A stretch of DNA of 64,000 bases from Flavobacterium sp. (GTDB lineage: Bacteria; Bacteroidota; Bacteroidia; Flavobacteriales; Flavobacteriaceae): assembly GCA_023251135.1 (NCBI GenBank), contig JAHEZJ010000023.1, positions 1-64,000 on the forward strand, in the 5' to 3' direction. Below, in pieces: positions 46,909-55,312 of the stretch. Numbering within the stretch: the stretch's first letter is position 1; each line of letters begins with the position of its first letter. The notes beneath the pieces were generated by a model. It worked only from the letters and a program-made list of their open reading frames with translations. It was not told the DNA's origin and searched no databases. A program made the position numbers and the translations under genes.

Positions 46909-47157
46909 TTATTTGAAAAACGATATGGTATCGGTTAGGTTTTCTCTATGGATAAAAGCTGTAATAAACTCCTGAACTTCATTAGTACTTTCAGATGGAG
47001 TTTCAAAAGAGTTGATGTGAAATTCATCATCCTGATCCAGAATATGTATGATTTCTGTGTATCCTTTAGAAATCAAACTTCCTTTAAGTTTAATGATATT
47101 CAACTGTTGGCGACCATCTAATTCCTTGCGAACTTTTAGTTTTATAGCTTTTTCCAT
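46909..47157 (-). CDS. Small unknown protein
   Basis: An 82-residue cytosolic protein, MEKAIKLKVRKELDGRQQLN.., with a basic first half and an acidic second half. I do not recognise a family. It has its own ATG, normal codon choice and a flanking terminator, supporting a real gene. It lies between the efflux operon and the FAD/Fe-S dehydrogenase gene, with 210 bases of AT-rich DNA upstream showing nothing notable. Confidence 0.6.
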   Translation of the reverse strand: MEKAIKLKVRKELDGRQQLNIIKLKGSLISKGYTEIIHILDQDDEFHINSFETPSESTNEVQEFITAFIHRENLTDTISFFK

Positions 47158-47367
47158 AGTAGATGTTTTTAAATTGATAAACCTTTAGCCTACTATCAAA
47201 TTTAATTATTATTCTTTTGACTAGTTGTTAAAAAAATATTCATCTGTCATTATTTATTAACAAACTATAAACAATCGACTAAAAAACTCATCCCTATCTA
47301 TCACTGAAAATCCAAAAACCCTTTCACTGCGGCCTATTGAAGAAACTAAAAACTCGCCAGTTTGGGT

Positions 47368-50319
47368 CTATTTTAATGCTTTAAACAAGATCTCTACCGG
47401 ATGCTGTGCTTTTCGGCCTGTACCGTCTGCAATCTGGTGTCTGCAACTGGTTCCCGAAGCAGAGATCAAAGTAGCTTCTTCCTCAAAACGGATTGTTGGA
47501 AACAAAACCAACTCTCCTATTTGCATCGATAATTCATAGTGTTCTTTTTCATATCCGAAAGATCCCGCCATACCACAACAGCCACTCGGAATGTTCAATA
47601 CCGTATAATTCTCGGGTAAGCTTAATATTTTTTTGAGCGGTACCAATGAGGATAAGGCTTTCTGAAAACAATGCCCATGCATACGCACACGCTCCGACTT
47701 CGCTGTAAAGCTATCTGACAAAATTCTTCCTTCTTCGAGTTCTTTGGCTAAAAATTCCTCAATCAAAAAAGTTCTTGCTGCGAATGTTTTTGCTTTTGTT
47801 TTTAATTCCCCACGGCACAAATCAGGATATTCGTCACGAAAAGTTAATATCGCCGACGGTTCTATTCCGATCAGAATACCATTTTCAGGAATCGCCAATT
47901 CAAAGTTTCTGATGTTCTGTTCGGCAATTTCACGCGCTTCTTTTAACATTCCTTTCGAAAGATAGGTTCTCCCGCTGATCCCTATATTGGGTATCCCAAC
48001 CTCATATCCTAAACGATTCAATAACTGAACAGCCGTCTGCCCTATTTCAACATCATAAAAATTCAAAAATTCATCATTGTACAGGTAGACTTTACCATTT
48101 ACAAAATCTCCTTTCTGGCTGTACGCTTTCATCCATTTGGCGAAAGTAATTTTATGCATGAGAGGGAGTTTTCGTTCTGTAGCAAAACCCGTTGCTCTTT
48201 TAATCACATTTCCAAAAGCTCCTTTGGCCGATAAGTTGTATGCCCAAGGCATCGCTGCAAACCATTGGTTAATTCTAGGCGTATTTCCGATAAGTCTGGA
48301 ACGGAACTTTACTCCGTTTTTATCGTGATATTGCTGTAAGGTTTCGGCTTTTAGTTTTGCCATGTCAACATTTGAAGGACATTCTGATTTACATCCTTTA
48401 CAGCTTAAGCACAAATCGAGTACTTCCAAAAGGTTATCGTCATCAAACTTATTTGCTTTTGTTGAGTTGCTTATGGTTTCTCTCAGCATATTTGCTCTCG
48501 CACGTGTGGTATGTTTTTCATCCCTCGTGGCCATATAACTCGGACACATGGTACCCCCGCTTTTTTCAGTTTTTCTACAATCTCCCGATCCGTTGCACAT
48601 CTCGGCTGCACGTAAAATTCCGTTATGCTCCGAGAAATCAAAATAGGTTTCCGGCATTGGAGTGTCCTGCCCGGGAGTGTACCTCAAACTGGTATCCATT
48701 GGTGGTGTATTCACAATTTTCCCGGGATTAAAAACGCCCCACGGGTCCCAAACTTGTTTAATTTGGAGAAACAATTGGTAAATTTCCTCCCCTAACATCA
48801 ACGGAATAAATTCGCCCCTAAGCCTTCCATCACCATGCTCACCGCTTAAGGAACCTTTGTATTTTTTTACTAGATGGGCAATATCAGTTGCAATGGTCCT
48901 GAAAATGGCAGTCCCTTCTTTGGTTTTTAAATCAATAATCGGACGCAGGTGCAATTCGCCAGTTGCCGCATGTGCATAATGTACGCAGTTTAGATTTCGC
49001 TCTTTTAGAATCGCATTAAATTCTTCGATAAAGTCCGGTAAATCGTTTACATCTACTGCCGTATCTTCAATTACCGCAACAGCCTTGGCATCACCGGGAA
49101 TGTTAGACAATAAGCCCAATCCCGCTTTTCGCAAGGCCCAGACTTTATTGGTATCCTCTCCATAAACCACAGGAAAATGATAACCCAAATTTTTAGAACG
49201 CATCAGGGATTCCATTTCTTTGGCAATACTGTCGATTTCTTCGGGAGTATCCCTTAAAAACTCGACTGCTAAAATGGCCTGAGGATCTCCTTTTACAAAA
49301 AAACGATTCTTACTTTGTTCAATATTTTCTTTTGTACATTCCAGAATATAATGGTCGATTAACTCTACACTATCAGGGTTGAATTTTAAAGCTTCGATAT
49401 TGGCTTTAAGAGATTCATTAATGCTTTCAAAATGCACACAAACCAACGCCGAATAAGGTTTTAATGCCTCAACCAGATTCAGTTTTATAGCTGTCGAAAA
49501 GAATAAAGTTCCCTCTGATCCTGCAATTAATTTACAGAAATTAAATTTCTCTTCTGAATTTGTAAACGGCATTGTATCTGCCAATAAATCCAAAGCATAA
49601 CCGGTGTTTCTTCTTGGAATGGATTTTTTAGGAAAATTATCTTCAAACAAAATTCGGTTTGATGCTACCGACAAGATTTCTTTTGCCTGAACATAAACGG
49701 CCTGTTCCAAAGGGCTTACTACATTAATTCCGTTGCACTTATCTTCAAATTCCGAATTCGTCAAGGCGCCAAAAGTAACTTCATGACCATCGGCCAAAAA
49801 ACCTTTGATTTCGAGTAAATGTTCGCGTGTTGATCCGTAAATAACCGATCTTGCACCGCAGGCATTGTTTCCTACCATCCCGCCAATCATACAGCGATTG
49901 CTGGTAGAAGTTTCGGGTCCGAAAAACAGCTTGTACGGCTTCAAATAAAGATTGAGCTCATCGCGGATAACACCCGGTTCTACCCAGGCGGTCTTCCCCT
50001 CCTGATCAACCGATATAATTTTGGTAAATTCCTGCGAAATGTCGACAATAATTCCGTTACCCACAACCTGTCCTGCAAGTGATGTTCCGGCAGCACGCGG
50101 AATTACGCTGCTTTTGTGTTCTCTCGCAAAAGCAATGATTTTCTGAATATCTTCCTTCGTTTTTGGAATCGCAACTGCCAGAGGCATTTCTTTATAAGCG
50201 CTGGCATCAGTCGCATAAAGCAAGCGCATGGTATGATCGTAGAATAATTTACCTTCTAATTGTTTTTCTAAACTTTCAAGAGGAACAGTCCCTTTAGAAA
50301 GGATATTATTGTGATTCAT
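47368..50319 (-). CDS. FAD/Fe-S D-2-hydroxyacid dehydrogenase (GlcD-GlpC fusion, YdiJ-like)
   Basis: A 983-residue fusion. The first half is a PCMH-type FAD domain (PRAAGTSLAGQVVGNGIIVD near 75, NNACGARSVIYGSTREHLLE near 150) with the FAD-linked oxidase C-terminal domain (HAATGELHLRPIIDL, GEHGDGRLRGEFIP). Then come a ferredoxin-type cluster motif CLSCKGCKSECPS at about 636-648 and a CCG domain (SGCCGMAGSFGYE at about 912). This layout matches E. coli YdiJ, which oxidises D-2-hydroxyglutarate, and related D-lactate dehydrogenases. The gene follows the kinase/phospho-lyase fusion after a 191-base gap that holds a palindromic repeat. In the hydroxylysine scheme it would oxidise D-2-hydroxyglutarate, the product of 2-oxoadipate breakdown; D-lactate is the main alternative. 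Confidence 0.88.
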   Translation of the reverse strand: MNHNNILSKGTVPLESLEKQLEGKLFYDHTMRLLYATDASAYKEMPLAVAIPKTKEDIQKIIAFAREHKSSVIPRAAGTSLAGQVVGNGIIVDISQEFTKIISVDQEGKTAWVEPGVIRDELNLYLKPYKLFFGPETSTSNRCMIGGMVGNNACGARSVIYGSTREHLLEIKGFLADGHEVTFGALTNSEFEDKCNGINVVSPLEQAVYVQAKEILSVASNRILFEDNFPKKSIPRRNTGYALDLLADTMPFTNSEEKFNFCKLIAGSEGTLFFSTAIKLNLVEALKPYSALVCVHFESINESLKANIEALKFNPDSVELIDHYILECTKENIEQSKNRFFVKGDPQAILAVEFLRDTPEEIDSIAKEMESLMRSKNLGYHFPVVYGEDTNKVWALRKAGLGLLSNIPGDAKAVAVIEDTAVDVNDLPDFIEEFNAILKERNLNCVHYAHAATGELHLRPIIDLKTKEGTAIFRTIATDIAHLVKKYKGSLSGEHGDGRLRGEFIPLMLGEEIYQLFLQIKQVWDPWGVFNPGKIVNTPPMDTSLRYTPGQDTPMPETYFDFSEHNGILRAAEMCNGSGDCRKTEKSGGTMCPSYMATRDEKHTTRARANMLRETISNSTKANKFDDDNLLEVLDLCLSCKGCKSECPSNVDMAKLKAETLQQYHDKNGVKFRSRLIGNTPRINQWFAAMPWAYNLSAKGAFGNVIKRATGFATERKLPLMHKITFAKWMKAYSQKGDFVNGKVYLYNDEFLNFYDVEIGQTAVQLLNRLGYEVGIPNIGISGRTYLSKGMLKEAREIAEQNIRNFELAIPENGILIGIEPSAILTFRDEYPDLCRGELKTKAKTFAARTFLIEEFLAKELEEGRILSDSFTAKSERVRMHGHCFQKALSSLVPLKKILSLPENYTVLNIPSGCCGMAGSFGYEKEHYELSMQIGELVLFPTIRFEEEATLISASGTSCRHQIADGTGRKAQHPVEILFKALK

Positions 50320-50343
50320 TTTAATACTTTAAATTAAGTAAGA

Positions 50344-50472
50344 TGTCATTTCGACCAAAGGAGACTCGAGCGATAGCGAACAGGCGAAGCAAATCACAAG
50401 CGGGATTCCATGCAGCATGGAAACTTCTTTGTCGAGTTTCTTGTGTGATTTCTCTCTTCGGTCGAAATGACA
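50344..50472. repeat. ~129-bp palindromic repeat element (MITE/REPIN-like)
   Basis: The ends TGTCATTTCGACC and GGTCGAAATGACA are perfect inverted repeats. Inside are AAATCACAAG/CTTGTGTGATTT and a central CCATGCAGCATGG palindrome, so the whole can fold into a long stem. This wording is recalled as common between genes of flavobacteria. It fills the gap between the fusion gene and the FAD/Fe-S dehydrogenase gene. Confidence 0.8.
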
Positions 50473-50510
50473 ACATTGTGTTTAAACTTCGGGGTTATGT
50501 TAAACGTTTT

Positions 50511-52808
50511 TTACAATTCGCTCAAAGCGATATCTAAGAATTTCACCATTTCATCAGCATTCTGTTTGTTGAATGTCATGGGTGGCTTTATTTTTAAAAC
50601 ATTGTGTAAAGGTCCGTCGGTACTTAATAAATACCCCTGAGCTTTCATTTTTTCTACTACAATATCAATTTCAGGAACAGCGGGTTCCATCGTGATTTTA
50701 TCTTTTACCATTTCGGCACCAATAAACAATCCATGTCCGCGCACATCACTAATAATTGGGTATTTGGCCATTAAACCTCTTAACCCATTCATTAAATGAT
50801 TCCCTGTTTCCAAAGCATGCTGCTGCATTTCTTCTTCCTGAATCACATCCAGTACCGCCAATCCTGTGGTCATGGATACGGGATTACCGCCAAAAGTGTT
50901 GAAATATTCCATACCGTTGTTGAAAGCATCAGCAATTTCCTCTGTTACAATCACGGCCGCTAACGGGTGCCCGTTACCAATTGGTTTTCCTAAAACAACT
51001 ATATCCGGAACTACATTTTGCAATTCAAAGCCCCAAAAATGGTCACCTATTCTTCCAAATCCAACCTGAACTTCGTCGGCAATACAAACTCCTCCGGCAG
51101 ATCTGACATGGTCATACACTGTCTTGAGATAATTTTCCGGTAACGGAATCTGACCTCCAACTCCCAATAAGGTTTCACAAATAAATACGGCCGGAGCCTT
51201 GTCTTCTTTTTTTAGTTCGTCTATAATTCGTTGTACATCGGCTGCATATTTTTCTCCTGCATTGGTATCTCCATATTTATAAGGTCCACGATACAAATCA
51301 GGATTGATTGCTTTGTGTATCCACGGCATCTGACCAAATCCACCTTTGCTGTCAAATTTATACGGACTCATTTCCATCGCCACAGTAGATGTTCCGTGAT
51401 AGGCATGATCCAGTACAATAATGTCTTTTTGTTTGGTAAAATGACGGCTCATTCGAATCGCCAAATCGTTGGCCTCACTACCCGAATTCACAAAGTAACA
51501 AACGCTCAGTTTAGCCGGTAATGTCGCTGTCAATTTCTCAGCATAAGCTGTTATAGCGTCATTTAAATATCGGGTATTGGTATTTAAAGTAGCAATTTGT
51601 TTTTGCATTTTTCGAACGACTACGGGATGACAATGCCCTACATGCGAAGGATTATTAACACAATCCACAAAGGTTCTCCCCTTATCATCGTATAGATATT
51701 GCAAAGCTCCTTTTACTATTTTTAATTTGTCCTGATACCCAATGCTTAGATTACGTCCAATTCTTTTTTTACGAACCTCCAATAAATCGCTATAATCATC
51801 GGCAGTAATCAATCCTTCAAAACCACAGGCTTTTCTAAAAGCATCCTGAGCCTTGATAGGGTTAATTTGAATGAGTTTGAACAACAAATCCCAGGCTGGT
51901 TTTTCGGTAATAAAATGGTGCTCGTTGTTGCTGTCTAATGAGGCATTGTACGCCGATTGTGTTACACTGATGCAAAGTCTTCCGGCAATCAGATAATACA
52001 ACAAATCAACTTCCTGCTCTGTTAAGGCATACGATTTATGATATCCTGCTACTAGCAATGCCGCAACTGCCAAAGGATCTTCCTCGTCCAACATGGCATA
52101 AGTACAGGCGATAGCCAGATTGTTGATTAAAGCGGTATAGACCATATCGCCAAAATCGATTAACCCACTAACACGATTGCCCTGTACCAATACATTATAA
52201 TCGTTGGCATCGTTATGAATGTAGGCATGACGCAGGCGATGCAGCTGTGGTGCAACTTCGGTATCAAATTGCAGCAGAAAATAACCTGCTATACGTCTTT
52301 TCTCGTGATTTAATATGTGTATCAAATTATCACCTGCTTCACTTGCGTGGTTTATGTCCCAGGTATAATTGCGGTGCATGGCAGGATGTGAGAAGTCCTG
52401 TAATGCATGATCCATCTTACCTAAAAAGCTTCCCAAATCATATTGCAATTCACTTGTTTTGGCTTTCTCATCAACCCAAAAAACACCCTCTAGAAAATTT
52501 AAGATTCTGATATAATAGGTATGGGAATCACTAACAATTTTAGTCAGTTCTTCCCCGTCTTTGTTGATGCTGAAATGTTGAAAACAATCTGAAATACTGC
52601 TCTTTTTAAGATGCTGAATAATGTTAATCTGCGCTTCTAAAAAAGGAAACGGGTGACTTTCGTTTGATACTTTTAGAATGTACTTTTCATTCTTCTCATT
52701 CGATAAAAGAAAGTTCAGTTCGTCATATCCATTTAATGCTTTTACGGTAACGATTAATCCGTAATGTTCTTTTACTAAATCCTGAATAGCTGCTTCTGAA
52801 AAAATCAT
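50511..52808 (-). CDS. Fusion of APH-type kinase and class-III PLP phospho-lyase (predicted hydroxylysine kinase/5-phosphohydroxylysine phospho-lyase)
   Basis: A 765-residue cytosolic fusion. Residues 1-310 are an aminoglycoside-phosphotransferase-fold kinase of the homoserine/hydroxylysine-kinase branch, with catalytic HNDANDYN (Asp200, Asn205) and metal-binding IDFGD (Asp218). Residues about 345-765 are a class-III aminotransferase fold with DEVQVGFGR and the PLP lysine in LGKPIGNG (Lys608). Vertebrates encode the same two activities separately: HYKK phosphorylates 5-hydroxylysine, and AGXT2L2/PHYKPL eliminates phosphate and ammonia to give 2-aminoadipate semialdehyde. The close relative AGXT2L1 acts on phosphoethanolamine, so ethanolamine is the main alternative. 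Context (GH63, GH42, ALDH7) favours hydroxylysine. Confidence 0.85.
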   Translation of the reverse strand: MIFSEAAIQDLVKEHYGLIVTVKALNGYDELNFLLSNEKNEKYILKVSNESHPFPFLEAQINIIQHLKKSSISDCFQHFSINKDGEELTKIVSDSHTYYIRILNFLEGVFWVDEKAKTSELQYDLGSFLGKMDHALQDFSHPAMHRNYTWDINHASEAGDNLIHILNHEKRRIAGYFLLQFDTEVAPQLHRLRHAYIHNDANDYNVLVQGNRVSGLIDFGDMVYTALINNLAIACTYAMLDEEDPLAVAALLVAGYHKSYALTEQEVDLLYYLIAGRLCISVTQSAYNASLDSNNEHHFITEKPAWDLLFKLIQINPIKAQDAFRKACGFEGLITADDYSDLLEVRKKRIGRNLSIGYQDKLKIVKGALQYLYDDKGRTFVDCVNNPSHVGHCHPVVVRKMQKQIATLNTNTRYLNDAITAYAEKLTATLPAKLSVCYFVNSGSEANDLAIRMSRHFTKQKDIIVLDHAYHGTSTVAMEMSPYKFDSKGGFGQMPWIHKAINPDLYRGPYKYGDTNAGEKYAADVQRIIDELKKEDKAPAVFICETLLGVGGQIPLPENYLKTVYDHVRSAGGVCIADEVQVGFGRIGDHFWGFELQNVVPDIVVLGKPIGNGHPLAAVIVTEEIADAFNNGMEYFNTFGGNPVSMTTGLAVLDVIQEEEMQQHALETGNHLMNGLRGLMAKYPIISDVRGHGLFIGAEMVKDKITMEPAVPEIDIVVEKMKAQGYLLSTDGPLHNVLKIKPPMTFNKQNADEMVKFLDIALSEL

Positions 52809-52843
52809 TGGTACTATATTAAATTGTTTTTGTTTATTTTTTT

Positions 52844-52919
52844 TTCGCCACGAATTTCACGAACGAGCACGAATTTTTTTAAATAGCATGCGCATAAAAA
52901 TTCGTGAATTCGTGGCGAA
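52844..52919. repeat. ~76-bp inverted repeat between GH42 and fusion genes
   Basis: TTCGCCACGAATTTCACGAA (52844-52863) and TTCGTGAATTCGTGGCGAA (52901-52919) are complementary apart from one extra T. Inside, CACGAATTTTT and AAAAATTCGTG extend the pairing. The element occupies most of the 115-base gap. Confidence 0.8.
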
Positions 52920-52923
52920 CTTT

Positions 52924-55059
52924 TTATTTCCAAATAATCGCCTGAGCCGGTTGTAATGGATTTTGACCCACTAGTATTTTGCTTCCCTGAGGTATAGGCA
53001 ATTGGATTGGCTCATTGGTATAATTTACACCTACATAAAAACCATCTCTCCATTCTACAAATACGCCTTTTGGCAAATCATCAATCGTTACTTTCGCACG
53101 TTCGTAAACCGATCTTACCACTTGTCTTTCCAAATCTCCGTCTTTACTTTCTGCTCCAATATAAGTTACGGTTCCTTTTCCTAATTTTCTGGTAATTGCT
53201 GCGGCTTTTCCTTTGTAAAACTGATCGGCATAAGTGGCCAAAACTTCTGTTCCCGGTTTCGGTTCTAATACATCAGCCCAGGTATTCCATTTATAGGTAT
53301 TGTTTCCGGCATTTATCGTTCCGTTTACATCTGCAACAAGCATGTCAAAGAAATCTACATCAGCACCAATTAACGGAACGATCGGTGCACTCCATTTGGC
53401 TTCAAAGAAATGTCCGTTTTTATCTTTCTGACCAGTTCGGCAGGACAAGATCAGATTACCACCATTTTCTACATATTTAGTCCATTTATCTACCAGTTTC
53501 TGATCGATAAGCTGGTAAGCCGGGGCCACAATAAAAGGATAAGCAGAGAAATCGTCTTCTTCGGTGATAAAATCCATTGGCGCAGCAGTCGATTTTACAG
53601 CAGATGTATAGGTATTTCGGTGTCTCCACGTGCTCCAAAATTCCGTTTGTTTTTGGTTTTCCAAATCCCAAAGATTTTCATGACTCCATAAAAAACCTGT
53701 TTTTCTTTTGGCAAGATCCGCCGGAAGTACTGCTTTTGGATTGTATTCTTTTCGAAGCAGTTTCATGTCTTCGATGGATTGTACAAATTCTTTTCCGCCT
53801 GTTGTCAGGGTTACACCATCCGTACCTACAATTCCGTCGTGGTACATTTCGCTGCTTCCTAACGGATGTCTGTATCGGTACGTACAAGTAAACGAACAAC
53901 CTCCACCGAAAGCCTGCGAGATCCACATATGAACCGTTCCCGGAAGTAATTGCGGATTTATACTCGCCCAGTTCACCTGACCCGGCTGCATTTCCATAAC
54001 ACCGGTAACCCCGTTTATGGATCTGTAATAATCATTGGCTTCTGATATTTTGTTTGGATGTCCCATTCTAAAATTCTGACCACCCAATTGATTTCTTCCG
54101 CTTACCGGATACATGGTATAGGTAGCAAAATCCATTTTATCAGTTCTTCTCGGATCTGCCCCATACACTACATTGGTGTAATTGGTCGTAATCCATTGTT
54201 TCGGATCAACGTATTTTCGAAGTGTTTCAGCTTGTAAATTCAAGTATTCCGCCTGAGAATCTGCTGTAAATCTTTTAAAATCTAATATAGCATGCGGACT
54301 TAGTTTGTCTTCAAAGTAGATCTCGGCATTTGGAATCGCAATTTGTTCGAAGTTGTTGTAGCGAATGCTCCAAAAACTTCCAAGCCACTCGGCATTTAAT
54401 TTCTCAATCGTACCATACTTCGCTTTTAGCCATTTCTGAAATCCTTTTTGTGCAGAGGGACTAAAATCATCCGGAGCTCCTGGCTCGTTATCCACTTGCC
54501 AGCCCATAATGTTTTTATTCTTCCCGTATCTTTTTCCAAGTTCGGTAACTATTTTCTCTACAAACGCTCTGTACTTTTCATTCGATACCGATTGATTGGC
54601 TCTGTTGCCATGTTCCCTGCGGCGTCCGCTTGCATCAACCAGATAGATTTCAGGATATTTTTCACCCATCCATGCCGGTGGTGTTGGTGTTGGCGTGCAA
54701 AGAATAACTTTTAAACCTTCTTTCTCTGCGATCGCAAGAGCATCGTCGAGCCATTTGAAATCGTACTTTCCTTCTTCAGGCTCCATATACGTCCAGGCAA
54801 ATTCGGCAAAATGAGTAAACTCGAATCCCAGTTTTTTAATGTTTTTTAAATCACGCTCCCATTGCTCTCTTGGCCATTGTTCCGGGTAATAATAAACCCC
54901 AATCTGCATTAAATCAGGCTTTGAGAAAAAACGCTGCGGATCTTTTTTTTCTGTCGCTGTAGTTTTTTTCGTTTGAGCAAAAACAGGTACCGAATTGCAA
55001 TTCGCAATAAGCAATCCTGTTGCTACTATTTTTGTGAATGATATTTTATGGTTGAACAT
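52924..55059 (-). CDS. GH42 beta-galactosidase, exported
   Basis: A 711-residue enzyme from the ATG at 55059; an upstream in-frame TTG is rejected because the signal peptide (FTKIVATGLLIANCNSVPVFAQ, quoted as VATGLLIANCNSVPVFAQ) begins here. GH42 marks are IGVYYYPEQW (about 53-62), FAWTYMEPEEG, the acid/base Glu192 in WQVDNEPG and the nucleophile Glu356 in VMEMQPGQVNW. A trimerisation-like domain (about 420-620) and a small C-terminal beta-domain follow. It should remove terminal beta-galactose in the periplasm or outside the cell. Placed between GH63 and the kinase/phospho-lyase fusion, it could release hydroxylysine from galactosyl-hydroxylysine. Confidence 0.92.
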   Translation of the reverse strand: MFNHKISFTKIVATGLLIANCNSVPVFAQTKKTTATEKKDPQRFFSKPDLMQIGVYYYPEQWPREQWERDLKNIKKLGFEFTHFAEFAWTYMEPEEGKYDFKWLDDALAIAEKEGLKVILCTPTPTPPAWMGEKYPEIYLVDASGRRREHGNRANQSVSNEKYRAFVEKIVTELGKRYGKNKNIMGWQVDNEPGAPDDFSPSAQKGFQKWLKAKYGTIEKLNAEWLGSFWSIRYNNFEQIAIPNAEIYFEDKLSPHAILDFKRFTADSQAEYLNLQAETLRKYVDPKQWITTNYTNVVYGADPRRTDKMDFATYTMYPVSGRNQLGGQNFRMGHPNKISEANDYYRSINGVTGVMEMQPGQVNWASINPQLLPGTVHMWISQAFGGGCSFTCTYRYRHPLGSSEMYHDGIVGTDGVTLTTGGKEFVQSIEDMKLLRKEYNPKAVLPADLAKRKTGFLWSHENLWDLENQKQTEFWSTWRHRNTYTSAVKSTAAPMDFITEEDDFSAYPFIVAPAYQLIDQKLVDKWTKYVENGGNLILSCRTGQKDKNGHFFEAKWSAPIVPLIGADVDFFDMLVADVNGTINAGNNTYKWNTWADVLEPKPGTEVLATYADQFYKGKAAAITRKLGKGTVTYIGAESKDGDLERQVVRSVYERAKVTIDDLPKGVFVEWRDGFYVGVNYTNEPIQLPIPQGSKILVGQNPLQPAQAIIWK

Positions 55060-55138
55060 ACTTTGTACTATTGTTGTGTTAATCAAATTTAGATAGTTAT
55101 TCTTAACTCGCTGTCGGTAATTTATAAAAGTTTAATTA

Positions 55139-55284
55139 AACACATAGAGACATAGATTTTATTCTTAAAAAAGAGAATACGATAAGAAACACATTTCTTC
55201 ACACATAGTCCCGATGCATCGGGATGCATTAATGCGAAGTGAAACGTCTTTTTTGAGCGTACATAATCTATGTCTCTATGTGTT
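55139..55284. repeat. ~146-bp element with 20-bp perfect terminal inverted repeats
   Basis: AACACATAGAGACATAGATT (55139-55158) and its exact complement (55265-55284) enclose 106 bases that contain TCCCGATGCATCGGGA, a perfect palindrome. It lies in the 253-base gap between the GH63 and GH42 genes. A 63-codon open frame across it has no coding character. It looks like a MITE or a large hairpin. Confidence 0.8.
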
Positions 55285-55312
55285 AAAATTTTATAAACAA
55301 CAGCTTGTTTCA

